From Apophysomyces variabilis (lineage: Eukaryota; Mucoromycota; Mucoromycetes; Mucorales; Mucoraceae): DNA of 64,000 nt. The position numbers and the translations under genes are program-made. Where the stretch lies: the NCBI GenBank assembly GCA_002749535.1, contig MZZL01000390.1, positions 972,182 to 1,036,181 on the forward strand, read 5' to 3'. Positions 25,265-38,275 of this stretch are shown here, piece after piece (the stretch's first letter is position 1; every line of letters starts with the position of its first letter). Under the pieces are notes generated by a model that saw nothing but the letters and a program-made list of their open reading frames with translations, was not told the DNA's origin and did no database searches.

Positions 25265-26087
25265 ATTCGTCAGGAAAAATGACCAAAGAAAAACAGAAAG
25301 GAGAGGAACGCGCAGACAATGATATCCACCAGAAACTTATACGCAGTAATAACTAAACAAAAATATGGTTAATTTTACCTATTCTTGGCTTGCTTCACAA
25401 CAATGCTTGGCAATTGACACAATGGGAAGCCAATAATCCGTTATAGGAATGGGTCATGTAAACAAGCTAGAATGTTCACGACTCCATTGGTGTCCAAGCC
25501 ATTTGGTTTCAGGCAGCACAATGCATAATGTTCACATAGGACTGGCCAGGCAACCAGTCCGTCTGTACAATGAAGGTCACTTTCTGAATGGACGCGATGA
25601 TGCTCTTTCGAAATAGTAAGCTACACAGTCCTAACTTTGACCGATGCAAGTATTTCTGTTTCATCTTTCTTTACTTCCCTCTTAGACTGTTTTGTGAGTA
25701 TCCCGTGCTCTCTCACGATTAAAAACTAGCTCTTTTACTTTTCTTTCTTTTATATAAGGCTCTCTTGTAACTAATAACAATAATAACAATCAGGAAGAGG
25801 CCCGATGTACTCCGATAATGAAAAGAGCATAGTGAGGACCTTTCATTATGAACACAATATTGGTAGCGCTCACAGAAAAAGTGACACTGCATAACCATCT
25901 TGCTGTCTCTCTTTAACAAACGGGGTTGTCAATTAAGCTTTATACCATAAGCTTCAAGAACAAAAAGCAAAAGATTAAACACGAAAAGGATAAACATTCA
26001 AAACAGTTGCCAGCTTGTTGCTTCTGCAAGCAAGCTTCGTCCTTGTAAATTTTTTGATTTTGTTAACGCGCTGAAAAACCCCACATT
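25265..26087. other. Intergenic region upstream of the division I chitin synthase
   Basis: No gene recognised; likely holds the chitin synthase promoter and the 3' untranslated part of the CBS gene. Confidence 0.6.
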
Positions 26088-27244
26088 TCATACCGAAAAT
26101 GCGCATAATAGGTCGCTCAATGTCTGTGGGAAAAAAAAATTTCCTCAGTCCATTCGCCCCTAATTTGTATGGTTTCCTGTCACTTACAATAACTCCTTCC
26201 ACGTGTCCTTGATCGTCGCACAGCCACAATCGATATGCCTTTCGAAGCACCATGGCAGCCATGATCTGTGAAAGAGTGAAACGACTATGACAAGTAAATG
26301 CTGGATAGATGTCGCCATGGCTGAACTTGAGGTACATGACCACAGGTTTGGCAAGAGCATCAAACCGTTCTCTATTAAGTCCTCGAAGATCCTGAGGGCT
26401 TAAGTCTCCCACAAAAATGCCATCGTCGTCAACAATGGGTAATGCGGTAATCCTTGGGTTATGTGCCATCTTGAGAAAAACATCGAAAGCAGTCGATTTA
26501 AAGGTAATGGTCGTTACTGGTTCATGCGAGCTAGAGTTACCACGTTTCATTCGTGCTCGTTCAATTACTGCAGGGGCCGTGATGTCCAAGATACGGCCTA
26601 GGTGATGGTTGTGAGCATGCAGATAACGGATAACGTCCATCTGAGAAAGTAATATCAAGCCTTCCTCTGCTTGAACAAGAACCCGATGTGTTCCGTGCTG
26701 ACCAAAAAGATCAATGATATACGCCAGTGAATCCGTGACCTGCACGGTAACGAGAGTTGAGCTTTCCGCCGTCTGACCTATGGCTTCGCTTATTGGTTTT
26801 AATAACACATTTGGATCGCTCAAGGAAGCCTAATCAGGAAACAAATAAAAAAAGCACACAAGTTGGGGAGGGTACAAAGTCAGCAAAACAGCCTCCTTAT
26901 GTCGTATGCATTTTTTCCTCGTGGACAAACAGTTCAACCTTGTTTCGTTTATTGTTTACCTGGGAAACGAAGAGCTTAAGAAGATCCAGAACGCTGACAA
27001 TAGTGATATATCTCTTTTGATTATTTTCCAATCGGTAAACGGGAACGGAAAGTATATCCTCGGCAAGGAGAAGATCCAATGCTTCCTCCATGGTGGCTGT
27101 CACTGGCATATCCACCACCTGTCTGTTGGGTGGAGGTTTCACTTTAGCCAAGATATTGGCGACCGTTTTTGAAGATATAAATGCTTGATGTACATTGTCC
27201 AAAACATGTTGTTCAGACGAGTAATTGGTATGCACAGCTGTCAT
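26088..27244 (-). CDS. Four-CBS-domain protein (AMPK-gamma/Snf4-like architecture)
   Basis: Three exons (27244-26960, 26829-26188, 26123-26088) give 320 residues. Splicing at the last intron replaces an apparent read-through with the end VEGVITLSDLLCAFSV, a proper CBS ending, which is why the stop is placed at 26088. CBS-like repeats are seen at TATMEEALDLLLAEDILSVPV, GTHRVLVQAEEGLILLSQMD, HNPRITALPIVDDDGIFVGD and KAYRLWLCDDQGHVEGV. Four tandem CBS motifs and the size, near that of yeast Snf4 (322 residues), suggest an adenine-nucleotide-sensing regulatory subunit. It could equally belong to the Sds23-like or other CBS-only proteins. Confidence 0.75.
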
Positions 27245-28741
27245 CCTCTTGTTTTATTTCCTTTTATGTTCTCAAATTGCGGGAAAAGAGAACCTTTGTA
27301 AACCTTCAGCGTCTCCTCTTCGTTTGTCTTAAATGAGCCATGATGATGCGATCACATGGATGTGACTTCGCATGGCGGCATTGTGAAAATGCTCTCTCAG
27401 TTTGCCTGAACCTTTTTCCCTTAGCCTTAAGTGTCTTTTCTCTCTGTCTTTCAAAACGAGAATAACCGTGTTGTCGATAACGTGTTTTTCTAACTTAGAC
27501 TTTCTTTTTCACTTTCTGAAACAGTTCAAGGTTAAACGGAGGAATTCCCTTTCCCCGCCCTTATTGAGTGTATATCATTGGTGCACCAGGCCCTAAATCG
27601 GAGAGAACCCAACAACGCCATCCATGACGGAAATTGCCGGTGCAGCGGAGCCATCCAAAGAATCGGAGAGGAAGAGAGGGTGAAGAGAGAGGCCCACCTA
27701 CTGCATCTCAAACTAATAAAACAGAAAGAAAAAACGATCGGATCTAAATGCTGCATGGCTAAATTAAAAGCATTCGTCTATTGCATGGTTGTTTATCCAA
27801 GATACTTTTTCTGTACGCAAGCCCAGTTTTAGAAAGCGCGAATAGTTTCGGACAATGGCGTCATAGGGCTTGTACCCATTCTCTCATTTTGTGTGCACAA
27901 TAACTGAGAGGTAGGGCTCCGGTATAGATATAATTCAAGCATTCGGTATAAACCCATGGATAACACGTATATAACCTCGTCTTTAATGACACTTCTACAA
28001 GTAGACTCATGTGCTTCTTTCTATGCCACCATTTGATCAAATTGATCCATAAGCTTAAGCAGATCAACTGTTATCTCCGCTGTCAATGCAAAACAGACCT
28101 ATTTATTTCTCCACCTATCCATGGATCAAAAAACGGGAATGTGCTTTGCACCCAACAAACCAAGCGGAGCAAACGGTCATCAGAGCTTTGTACTACAGTC
28201 ACCAACGGTACAATAATGAGGAGCCATAGCCTTGCATTGATCGATAATTCCTATTATTCAAATGGCTTAACGTTTGATGCAAACATGAGCAAGAATGTTA
28301 ACTATATCCGTATCTTTTTCATTTGGAAATGGAACATTCTTTGGTCAGTCTGCAGCACTAACATCAAAAGGGATTTCTCATTTCTATCTGGATAAAGAAA
28401 AAAAAGGGTATAACTAAAATCCCAACTGAAGCACAGACCGACCTCCTGTAGCCGCATTAACATATGGATAAACCTTGTATAGTAACTCTCTTCGGATTAA
28501 CCAATCCGATAGGAGCAATGGATACTGAACAAATTGAAAACACATATTGCTTATAGTCACCTATTCGGTAATAAACAACTCTAGCCGACACGCCAAAGAA
28601 AAAAAAATAAGCGTCAACAAAAAAAGGAACAAACATTGAAATCAATTATCTATAACTTTATGTAGATGCTTTGTTTACAGTTTATTATTGAAAAAATGTG
28701 TATGATGAAGAAAGAAACGAATGAAAAAGGTGGAAAAGAAA
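27245..28741. other. Intergenic, 1.5 kb
   Basis: No gene recognised on either strand. Presumably contains the promoter of the CBS gene and the 3' flank of the class IV-like chitin synthase. Confidence 0.6.
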
Positions 28742-31700
28742 TCAGGCGGTGTCAGAAAGATTTTTAAGGGAAGTAGTTGAACCATACATTTTGCGGTCGT
28801 TGAAGATGGTACCAAAGGAACCAGGTCCTGTTGTGCTTGCATTGGTGGAACCATCAAAAGCAGAAAGCCGATGGTCAAGTGGTGTCCTGAGTGTGAGGCG
28901 GTTCTTGTTGAGATTTTGGCCAGTACGCTCAGACTCCCAATCCTCCCATTTCTTCATAACCAGACGCGAAGAGTCAAATTTGCCCTCAGCATCACCATGG
29001 CTTGCTCCCTTCTTCTCACCAACAACCACACGCGTGGCACCCCAAGAAAAGTCATCAAAATGCCAGTATGAATATACAGGTAGCACGAAATTCCATATGG
29101 GTAAAGCGAAAATGTAGACTAATTAAAAAAAATTCAGTCATTGGGTTTAGCTCGGCAAAAAAGCATAATCAACTTACTGATCATCCACAAGACATAGACA
29201 ATCTTAAAGGTTGTGATGGCAATGAGTACACCAGGGAGACCTAGAATGGCTAAAAGAAGACCGAGAGATTGCCACTGTGGGTCCCCTGCGACAGCCGATT
29301 GAACAATAAGATAAATAGTCATGACGATGGCGGCCGGAAGAACCAAAGTGAACACCAAATCGATAAAGACAGAGAATTGCATGGACAGACAAGCAATACC
29401 ACAAAGGTCTGAGACCAAGACCAACTCCATCAGATTATGAACTGTAGAATTGATCCAACGTCTGCGCTGGGACAATAAGACCATGAATTCATCGGGGACG
29501 ACGGTCCGACATCGTGCCTGTGGTACAAACATCATCTGCCGCTTCGGGAAGGTTCGTAGCATAAGCGTAGACAGGAATCGATCTTCACCCAACAGCAGCA
29601 AGTTCTTTTCGTGCAATGTCGTTACAACGTTTTGATTATACTCGAGGATGATATCCGGATTCGCCAAGATAGGAACCCACGCACCGTTCTTTGGCGACTT
29701 GATGCGGTACATACTGAAGCATCCAGGTAAACAAGTGACCATACCGAAAAGTGATTCGAAAGCCTTTACATAATGATGCGAAATGTAATATTCAAAGACC
29801 TGAATTGCCGTCACCCCTGTAATCATAAAGAGTAAAAAAAAAAATAAACAGGAAATGATTAGTTTTTGCTGTCCTCATTTTCAACTGGCAAATCTGTATC
29901 ATGGACTTACAAGAAGCGCGTTTGTTTGCGATTCGTGTCTCGCCACAAAGTCCCATGATGGTAATGTCGTTGGCCATAGCGGCCACCATGTATGTCAAGG
30001 CTGAAGGTAAGACTTTCGTATCGGCATCAACCATGAGCACAAGCTCGAATTTATCAGGTGTCACGCCCTTCATTAACCAAGTCATTTTCCAAAAGATCTC
30101 ATAGTCAAGTTCGGACAATCGATCGTTGAACAACACACGTTGGAAGAAGCTCATCAAGATCAGCTGTGAATCACGTTTTCCACGATTGCCTGGTTTTGGA
30201 CCGCTTGCTTCCTCTTCTGTTCCGCATTTCACAATGGTAACGCAAGGCACTCCTTTGTAATGTCCAGCATACTGTGAATAGTATAAAATTTAAACATTCC
30301 AGCAAAACGTATAAGCATTGCCACAGATCCATACCACTTTTGCCATATTCAGTTGCTTCTCACCATCAGCAATTGCTAAGTAAGATTTAGGAGCTGGATT
30401 GGTCATGGTAGGGTCGAGATCCATCATGTCGATTACAATATCAGGAGTGGATTTGCTTTCACCAGCGCCAGTGATCATACCGTCAGCAATAACGAAAAAG
30501 ATCTGATTTTGCATTTAAACAAGCAGTTTAGCAAAGTGAATCTTCGGCAAACTGAATGTTTGTATCCTTCTTGTTTCTTTACCTTATGTTTGTTTGAATA
30601 GGTGGTTTCTGCCAAACTATCCATGGTGATTCGTAGACCTTCTTCGCCTTCAGAGTAACATGTCACCAACATAACAGTATAAAGTTCGGTTTGAACAATA
30701 TCAGAGCGAACACTGCCAGCTACTCTGGGACTGGATTCATTGTTCGAGCTTAAAGAGGGCGTAGAATTCTGTCCGGCTGCCATTGGGCCATAGTTGTTAT
30801 ATGGACCCGGTACGTGATTTGCTGGATCATCGTTGCCTCCCTTAATCGAACGCCAGGCGAGCCAATTGGATCGTCCACCGGGCTTCACCAATCTGCGCGA
30901 GATAAACCATTGGAAAAGTAAGGCCATGGAGTAGCGGATCACAATCACCGAAATAATCAAAGCGAAGATCAAATTCATAATGATCTGGTCAGCAATACAG
31001 CCTCCGGGTTCAATATCCACAGCGCCCACGGCGTATCGTGCAACAAGACAATTTCGGGCATCTCTACCTTCTGGTGTGTACATAATAGCATATGATGCGT
31101 CACGACCGAGACCTGAGCGAAGCGTGCGATCCACTTTTTCACCAAAGATGGCGTTATTGGTTGCAAAATATCGGGTCAAGTTTAGAACTATTTCCATTAG
31201 TTAGCTTCAAAGACTTCGGTTGGCTGTTGGTATCATCTTTTTTTTTTCTCATTCTTGGTTTCTTTCTACTAACCTGAATTGCCGACGAGAACAAGATTCG
31301 TGTTTCCCAATATTTCTGGACTTGGAGGTTGTAGATCTTCCCATTGGAAGCCAAGATAAACCGAGGAATGGTATTGCTGTTGCAGTTCAGCCAACGACAG
31401 ACACTGCCCGTTTGGCATAGAGATCCCTCCACCTGATTTCGCACCATTGCGTTAATAAAAATTTGGAGGTAAAATAGGTGTCATGGTTAATTATTCTCAC
31501 CATAGGGACTGTCTAGGCGACAGCCAGTTAACGTCGGGTTGACCGCGGCGTTGTTGTACCGACTGCAAGCATTGTTTGTGTCGCCGTCAAAAATACTGCC
31601 GATCTCCATGTTGGCGTAATCCTTGGTGAAATTCAATCCTTTTGAGGCAAAAAATTGACTTGCCACGTCAAAGGGATACACTTGGCCAAACACGCGCACT

Positions 31701-32601
31701 TCATCGTAATAGACCGGTTTCCGAACGCCGTCCACCATAGCAGAGTAGGGATACCGTTGTTGATTGCTTGGGCAAATCGTTTTATTCAGACCATAGGTAA
31801 TGAAACCCAAGCCGCCGCACATGAGAAGGACGATGTAACATAATGTGAGCTGACAAAGCAAAGATTCGGGAAAGAGACCGCAAAAAATATGACGATGAGC
31901 GAATGAAGAATGCCAAGCCAAACTTTTATGTTATTTTTATCGCGTCTTACCTTTTCTCGCCATGCTTGCTGCATCAGTGGATTGGGTTTCCGTAAGCAAA
32001 CACGAATAAACCAATTTGGGATACAGCAGGTGGCTAAAAAGGCTATCCAAGCCCACCAAGATGTCAACACTTTTACTTTTTCTGGCTTTTCTTCCTCTAT
32101 GGGGCGGGATGGTAAAGCGGCTTGTTGTAGCATTTGTTGTTGTGCTATTTTCTGTTCCTGAAGTTGTTGCTGTAATCGATGCGACATGGGTTGGTTTGGC
32201 ATCCGCGACGGCATCATGCCGGGGTGGGACGGTGGAGGTCTACTACGGGAGGGTGCTCGGATCAAGCCTGGTCGTGGTCTTTGACGTTCTGGTCTCGTCA
32301 GGGATCGGGAACGGCCAATGGTTGGATGTCCATGTCCATAAGGGTCATTAGGATGAGGTCGAACAGTATGAGGAGGACGTTGATAGAGGTATTCACGAGA
32401 GCGTCTTCGTTCAGTTCTTATCTCAGAGTGCATCGGTGCACGAGGATCGGATGGTTGCCACTGTCGATTTTGTGGAGAAGGACGTCGGAAACCAGCGTCA
32501 GTAGGAGGAGGTTGACGGTGTATTGGTGGTGATGGTCGGTTACCGGGTGTATCGCCTCGAAGGACAGGCGTGTAACCGGAGGACCTTTGGGGAAGCGACA
32601 T
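28742..32601 (-). CDS. Chitin synthase, class IV-like (yeast Chs3 type)
   Basis: Large membrane glycosyltransferase that makes cell-wall chitin. The ATG at 32601 opens a long arginine/proline-rich, probably disordered N-terminus. Two hydrophobic segments ([19 protein letters not shown] and [18 protein letters not shown]) follow. A lumenal region similar to the cytochrome-b5-like segment of class IV/V enzymes comes next, then a membrane helix pair and the catalytic domain: [37 protein letters not shown] (EDR) and [18 protein letters not shown] (QRRRW). C-terminal helices and a serine-rich tail end at 28742. No myosin motor is encoded nearby, which argues against class V/VII. Several short introns. 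Confidence 0.9.
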
Positions 32602-35191
32602 AGTTGCTGTACTCTATGACCAAGTATAGGAAAGTCTAATTTGAAGAACCCTTTGGTCCAGTAGTAACTAAGCTTTAGACTAATAGGTTAAGATAGAATA
32701 GAGAGAGATTGAAGATAGACAACTAAAAAGTCTATTAAAAAATAAAAAATAAAAAGAAAACAAAACAGGAAGAGAATGTCTGGAATAATCGCGTAATATG
32801 AAAAAAATAAAATAAAAGAAAAAAGGTCGTCGTCGTCGGTGTCTATGTTACTATTTTCAACCCAGGACGCGCCAGATGAAAAGAGAAAAACAATTGCATC
32901 TGTTTCTGTGTAACGTTCCTGATTTGTATTGTTTATTTTCGTCCTACACAAGATATATCTGCTGAGCAACGAAAAGGCGTCAACAAAAGCCAAAACTTAA
33001 TAGAGTCTAATAACCTAAAACTGGGAAAAAAGCACTTTTATACTAAATACGTTTATCAACGGCTACCAACACGACTAACAGACCCCGTCTCCATGAAGAT
33101 ATATCGGGGTCTAAATATATGGGCGGCCAATGAATTTGAATTGGCTCAAAAAAATTCTTGAAGGGCTTTGGTCATCCGGGAAAAATGGTCGCTTTTTCCG
33201 TCAAAGCCCTTTTGCCGATGATGGCGCTGAGTCTCCCGGGGTCACCTTGCGTATTGCATTTGTTCACCACAGATGTTACATATTGTATACAGATCTTGAC
33301 ATCTTTTCTTTTCACAGCTGCTATTAATACATCTAAGCTGATGAAGACGGCCAAATACATAGCACGATCGGTCTATTTTCTTCTTTTTCAAAGCTATATA
33401 TGGTAGATGACACCTTGGCAAAAGCTTGTATTTTTATCAACGCTTATACATTCGGTGTTGGAGAATAGAAAACAGCATCTGTTATAGCCGTTTTTGCACT
33501 TTTCTGGCTTCTGTAAGTGAAAACAGTGGATCGGAATAAATTTGTATAGATTATATGTGGCAGGTATTTGGAGCTTACTGAGAATGTGGAATGATAAAAA
33601 TGGCTCGGCTGCTAAAATAAAGATGATCAACAAGGTTTTACCATGTAGAGTGCTCTTTTTAACCGGCAATAGTAACACTAAGCAGTTATTTGCATGATAG
33701 TCTCGAACCTTCTGACGTTTCCCGCTGGTTTTAATTATCTAAGACATATTTCAATGATGATGAAAAGATGGTATAAACTGCACATAGCTTATTTCATCTG
33801 TAAGAGGTGCAGACTTGAGTTACTATATTTGTCTTACCGACACGCTAACTTGAAATTGAGGGATATATGGATATGTTCGCGGTAATGGGCTCCTTGACTA
33901 ACAAGGATCCTTTCTCCCTTGCTAATCTACCTCTCTATGCTTCCTCTGCCGATCTTTTGGCTCGTTTGTATATACATTGTAATAGGCGAATATCGGGAAC
34001 GGTAGGCTGATATCCCAGCTATCAGCAATCCAGCGGAAGAAGGGATGCTCCATAGCCGATACTTGGTACATCAAAAGGCAGCAAAACCTTTCAACAACTA
34101 ACTATTCGCTGTATCCAAAAAATGTCTATCATACATAAGGCAGCAATGGAATAAACAAATTATATACATTAGCCATCTGTTTGTGTATGACCTAATCATA
34201 ATATATTCTTCGTTATCAATCCAAAACAACAGTCAGTTTTTTCTCTTGTGGCTAGAGCGTTGCATCATAGATAACATAGCAGCCTGGATGTGTGCCTCTT
34301 CTAACCAAGTGCTTGTATGTAACTCATTAAAACACATGTTGTTCAAACGCATATTTGAAAGTAGCGCGGATTGCGGCAACATAGAGTTAATGCCACGCGG
34401 AATTTGATCGAATTATGAATGATTAATGATTAATGGTACTATCTGGACCAATATCGGAAACATACTGTAAGTACTTACAGTCCAATACATCTTATCACTG
34501 TTTTGTCATTTACAACACACAGTAGCGTCCGATACACCGTCGCATATTTGTAGTCAGATCTATGACGCTCGGTGTTATTCTGTTAAACTTAAAGTTTGTC
34601 ATTGGGTCGGGAGCTTTGAACGTCGGTGGAACACATCAGCCGCTTGGTAATGGTAACACAAGATAGCACAACAAGCGGGTCTTAATCTTGGTAGCACTTA
34701 GGCCATCTGACCCAGGCTCGAAAAGATGAACTGATTGGACAGCATTCACCACGTTAGTGCGGAATCCGAATGACAGCAATCGGCTCTACACCGTAAATGT
34801 AAGATATAGATGATAGAAGCAACTGAATTTTTTGCTGTAAACAAAATGAAATAATCGTACTTAGAGACAAACCTTGTGACTTAACAAGGCACTTAGCATT
34901 CGGGAAAAGGCTATTTTTCTGCTTGCTAATATAGCACAAGAGGAGATTTAAGTAGCGATCGAGCAACAGTGCGTTGAAGTCTTAACTTTTATTTTTGCGC
35001 TGTCAGACGTTTTATCTTCCGCGAAACCAATTTTCACCTGGATGTGATTAGACTTTTCCCATATGCTGTTTGCGCATAGCTAGAGAAACAATTCATATTT
35101 ATTGTAAGGCCTTACAGTATGATTCTCAGTTTGCTTCTTCTGACAAGTCGGTAGAGTTTCGTAATAGTATTCGTTCCTCGTTAAGCGAGCA
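32602..35191. other. Gene-poor region, 2.6 kb, upstream of the class IV-like chitin synthase
   Basis: No gene can be supported. Short frames lack homology-like features and good starts. The promoter of the chitin synthase should lie in its left part, where two hairpin-forming inverted repeats sit (33080-33243). Confidence 0.6.
33080..33243. repeat. Cluster of short perfect inverted repeats (foldback/MITE-like)
   Basis: AGACCCCG at 33080-33087 pairs with CGGGGTCT at 33105-33112. AAGGGCTTTG at 33161-33170 pairs with CAAAGCCCTT at 33202-33211, with a nested GGAAAAA/TTTTTCC stem inside. GACCCCG at 33081 can also pair with CGGGGTC at 33237-33243, so the 164-bp block has inverted ends. Could be a small foldback element or a structured regulatory region about 480-640 bp upstream of the chitin synthase start. 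Confidence 0.6.
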
Positions 35192-36584
35192 CTAAACAGA
35201 AACGACTAAAGCATCAGCTGCGTAAGCAGTGTGATTGAATGATTGGTCAAAAAGGAATATACCCATGCATCCAGGATGCAGTGCCTTGAAGATAAGTATA
35301 ACTTCCTCAAGCTGATTTACGAGATGCTCAGAGGTCCAATAGTCTTCTCCGTTTGAGCCTGCGTAAAACAGCGTTCTCGACGTCTTATCTTCATAGCGCA
35401 TAGTTCTGTGGCAAGGGCACTGGAACTCGCTTACCGTTATAGAGAGTCCAGGCCCCTTTCCCCTAATCTGCGATTCAACTTCTTGAAACCAGCCTTTCTC
35501 GCGGCCATTGTTCGCACAAAATATAGACTCGTCATGGGTGACCATGATGAACTTATTGTTAGTAGGCAACTCCGGTTCAATGATGGTATCCATCTCGTCC
35601 CCAGCATAATCTTCCATGTGGGACAATCTAGATACCATCCGTTGAGCCCACTCTTGGCGATACTTGACGACATCTGCTCTCTCGTGTCCGTTAAGATATA
35701 TTCCTTTTGTATTCTTCGGAAACTGGAATCCCCACTTTGAAAGATATGCTCGTATAGTTTCGATTGAAACACTTCCTGATTCGTTTAGGAGTTCTTTTTC
35801 GATGCAGCATCTCAGCATGTGGAGGTCTTGCTCCATGGGCTTTCTGGACTTTAGCCACTCGACACACTTCTCTTTCACGTCTTCGTGTGATAAAATGGCA
35901 AACCTTTTTGCATGTTTGCCTTGTTGAGATGGAGATCATACCACTGGACACAAATTCGGTTGCCCATTTTCGAATTATACGGCTGAGATAACTATGACTC
36001 ACCTCTTTTCCCATGTAAAAGAAGTTTGCTGCTAATCTAGAGGCTTCCCCTCGATTTATCCCTTCGTTCAGCAGTTTTTCGACATAGAATTTCACCGAAA
36101 AGTATCTCATTACCTGGGATTTTTCGAGATTGTTCGAAGGAGTGCTGAAAGTCGCAATAATCTTTTGGACATCTTCATAAGATTTAAGAAGAACATCTTT
36201 ATCTTTCCAGTCAAATGATGTATCTTCTGTATTCATACTATCAGCACCATCCTCGACAGCAATATCACAATCTTCTTCGTGACAAAAATATGTATTAATG
36301 GGATAATGCTATTTTAACGCTTCTTGCATTGTTTTTTTACGTCTCCACTTTGTCGTTCTCGAGGTCCCAACGTATGTACCACGTAAAACAGATCCAACTG
36401 AACACAACGGCTGGAGTCCGTGAAAAGCCGAAACAAGATCACGATCCAAATCTTCTTCATGCCATATAACCATTGCAGCAGGTACATCTGTCGCGGTAGC
36501 AAAAACTCCATCCGAAGGTCTCTGTTGTTGCAGCGCTATTCTTCTACGAGCTTTAGGACGTGGCATGTTAAGTAAACGGTGCAA
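35192..36584 (-). pseudogene. Broken DDE-superfamily transposase
   Basis: Reading leftward, an N-terminal basic segment (MPRPKARRRIALQQQR) runs to a TAG stop near 36313, then continues in the same frame (NTEDTSFDWKDKDVLL). A helix-rich DNA-binding part follows, a one-base frame change occurs near 35910, and the catalytic-type part contains VTHDESIFCANNG and FLFDQSFNHTAYAADALV. The frame stops at 35192 just after this motif, where family members I remember continue, so the C-terminus is missing. The THDES and FDQS motifs resemble uncharacterised fungal DDE endonuclease-type transposases common in basidiomycetes and Mucoromycota (from memory). Inactive: one premature stop, one frameshift and a truncation. 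Confidence 0.7.
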
Positions 36585-36686
36585 AAACAGGTACAGGGAT
36601 AAAGTTAGTATGGTAAAATATTTAGCAGTTATTTGGTGTATTAGGCATGTGGATTGAATGGACGGGTTGTATTAGAGGAAATAGAT

Positions 36687-36815
36687 TCAACAGACTTGGT
36701 ATTTAGGAAAACTTGAGCCAATCATCTCAAGAAGTGAAGCGTTGTGTTGTTTGAGCCTACTAATTTCAGCCTTGGCAGCAGCGAGTTCTGCTTTTGACTG
36801 TTTAATAGTGGGCAT
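36687..36815 (-). CDS. Small coiled-coil ORF, 42 residues, unknown
   Basis: ATG at 36813-36815 to TGA at 36687-36689. The translation starts MPTIKQSKAELAAAKAEISR and continues with LKQHNASLLEM, an amphipathic coiled-coil-like pattern. It is about 100 bp upstream of the broken DDE transposase on the same strand and may be a leftover first ORF of that element or an independent small gene. No function assigned. Confidence 0.35.
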   Translation of the reverse strand: MPTIKQSKAELAAAKAEISRLKQHNASLLEMIGSSFPKYQVC

Positions 36816-37727
36816 GGGGAGAGCTCAAGGATGTGGATGCACTTTTAAAATGAGGTAAAGCGGTAGCTAAGCAGAAAAAGGACGGCATTTAATTTTTTTT
36901 TTCATTTGTTGCGACATTTAACTCCACTGGACAATGATTTGGATTTTCGTAGTTTGTGAAGTTATGTTTGGGAAATATATAATGTTGTTCAAATACATCA
37001 GGAGGAACGCTTCCTTTGAGGCACACGCCATTTTTGGAAATTGAAAAGCAAGTCACGATCTGGGCTTTGCTGCGTCCAATGAAAGTTCAATCCGTTTCTG
37101 TTTTCTTCCCACATTGGGTGGAGCGTGTTGTTTTTCTTTTTTCTTGGTCGTTATCCATCATCATGTGCTGGTAGCTTGCGCAATCTAGTTGAACAAGAAC
37201 AAAGGTTGAATAATCTATTCAGTTTAAGGAATTCGGTGAGTGAGCAGGCATATCTGGTTTGCCAAAGTGTTCTAGGGTTCTTATTGGATGGATGATTTAA
37301 GAGACGCTGTGCGTGATGGGTGACTGTTAGCGTGAATCACACGATTTGATAGGCTGCAAAATTTTGTTATGAGCTCCATTGCGCGCCGGCCTCTCACACA
37401 AAACACTCTCACTCATCTAGCACTCACACCGCGCGAGCCAGTGGAAAGAGAGACAGCCCTAAACCAGCGAAAGTCAAATAGGTGAGTTGGTAAAAAATAG
37501 AAAAATTATTGCACACACACAACCCTATGCTTCCCCACACATACCCTCATCACCCTCTTCACTTTGGATGGTCTCATCACCCTTCCCATCTTGTTCTTCA
37601 ACTGGGTAACTTCCCCCAAACCCTCCCTCTTCCTCCTCCTACCCTCCCCTCCCCTATGCTATCTATCCACTATCAACAATACGCGGATCCTTCTTTCTCA
37701 TAAGCTATGGATTTATCATAGTATAAA
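36816..37727. other. Intergenic region upstream of the HMG-box gene
   Basis: No gene. The last 200 bp before the ATG at 37728 are strongly pyrimidine-rich (runs of CCCTC and CTTCC), as in many highly expressed fungal promoters. Confidence 0.6.
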
Positions 37728-38275
37728 ATGCCAAAAGAATCAACAAAGGTCTCCAAACGCGGCGCAAAGACCGCTGGCGATGATGACAAGAAAAAGAAGC
37801 GTGCTAAGGACCCCAACGCCCCCAAACGTGGTCTCTCCGCCTACATGTTCTTCTCTCAAGAGAACAGACAAAAGGTCAAGGATGAGAACAAGGATGCCAG
37901 CTTTGGTAAGTCGCATCTTTTTGATCCCTCCCTTCTAAAACACGCCACACCCTTTTCTGACCATCGTTTCCCAACCTATAGGCACCATCGGCAAGATCCT
38001 TGGTGAAAAATGGAAGAACATGAGCGATGAAGAAAAGAAGGTATATACAACACATCATGGAAAACTTATTCTTCCGCCCTTGCCCCGAATCATCCTGCTA
38101 AATGTCACACTATTCTTTTTTCTCCGTATCATAGCCCTACATTGAAAAAGCCGAAGCTGACAAGAAGCGCTACGAAGAAGAGAAGGCAGCTGTAAGTTCC
38201 TGAATGGAAAGGGAGATCACATAAGCTTATTGTTTCACCATCATCTAGGCTGAGAAGAACAAAGCTGACGAATAA
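37728..38275 (+). CDS. NHP6: Nhp6-type HMG-box chromatin protein
   Basis: Small non-histone DNA-bending protein that works with FACT and other chromatin factors. Four exons (37728-37905, 37982-38040, 38135-38191, 38249-38275) give 106 residues. The HMG box starts at [20 protein letters not shown] and continues [19 protein letters not shown] and [18 protein letters not shown] basic N-terminal segment ([10 protein letters not shown]) precedes the box, as in Nhp6. All introns are GT-AG and preserve frame. The length is close to yeast Nhp6 (about 93-99 residues). Confidence 0.93.
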
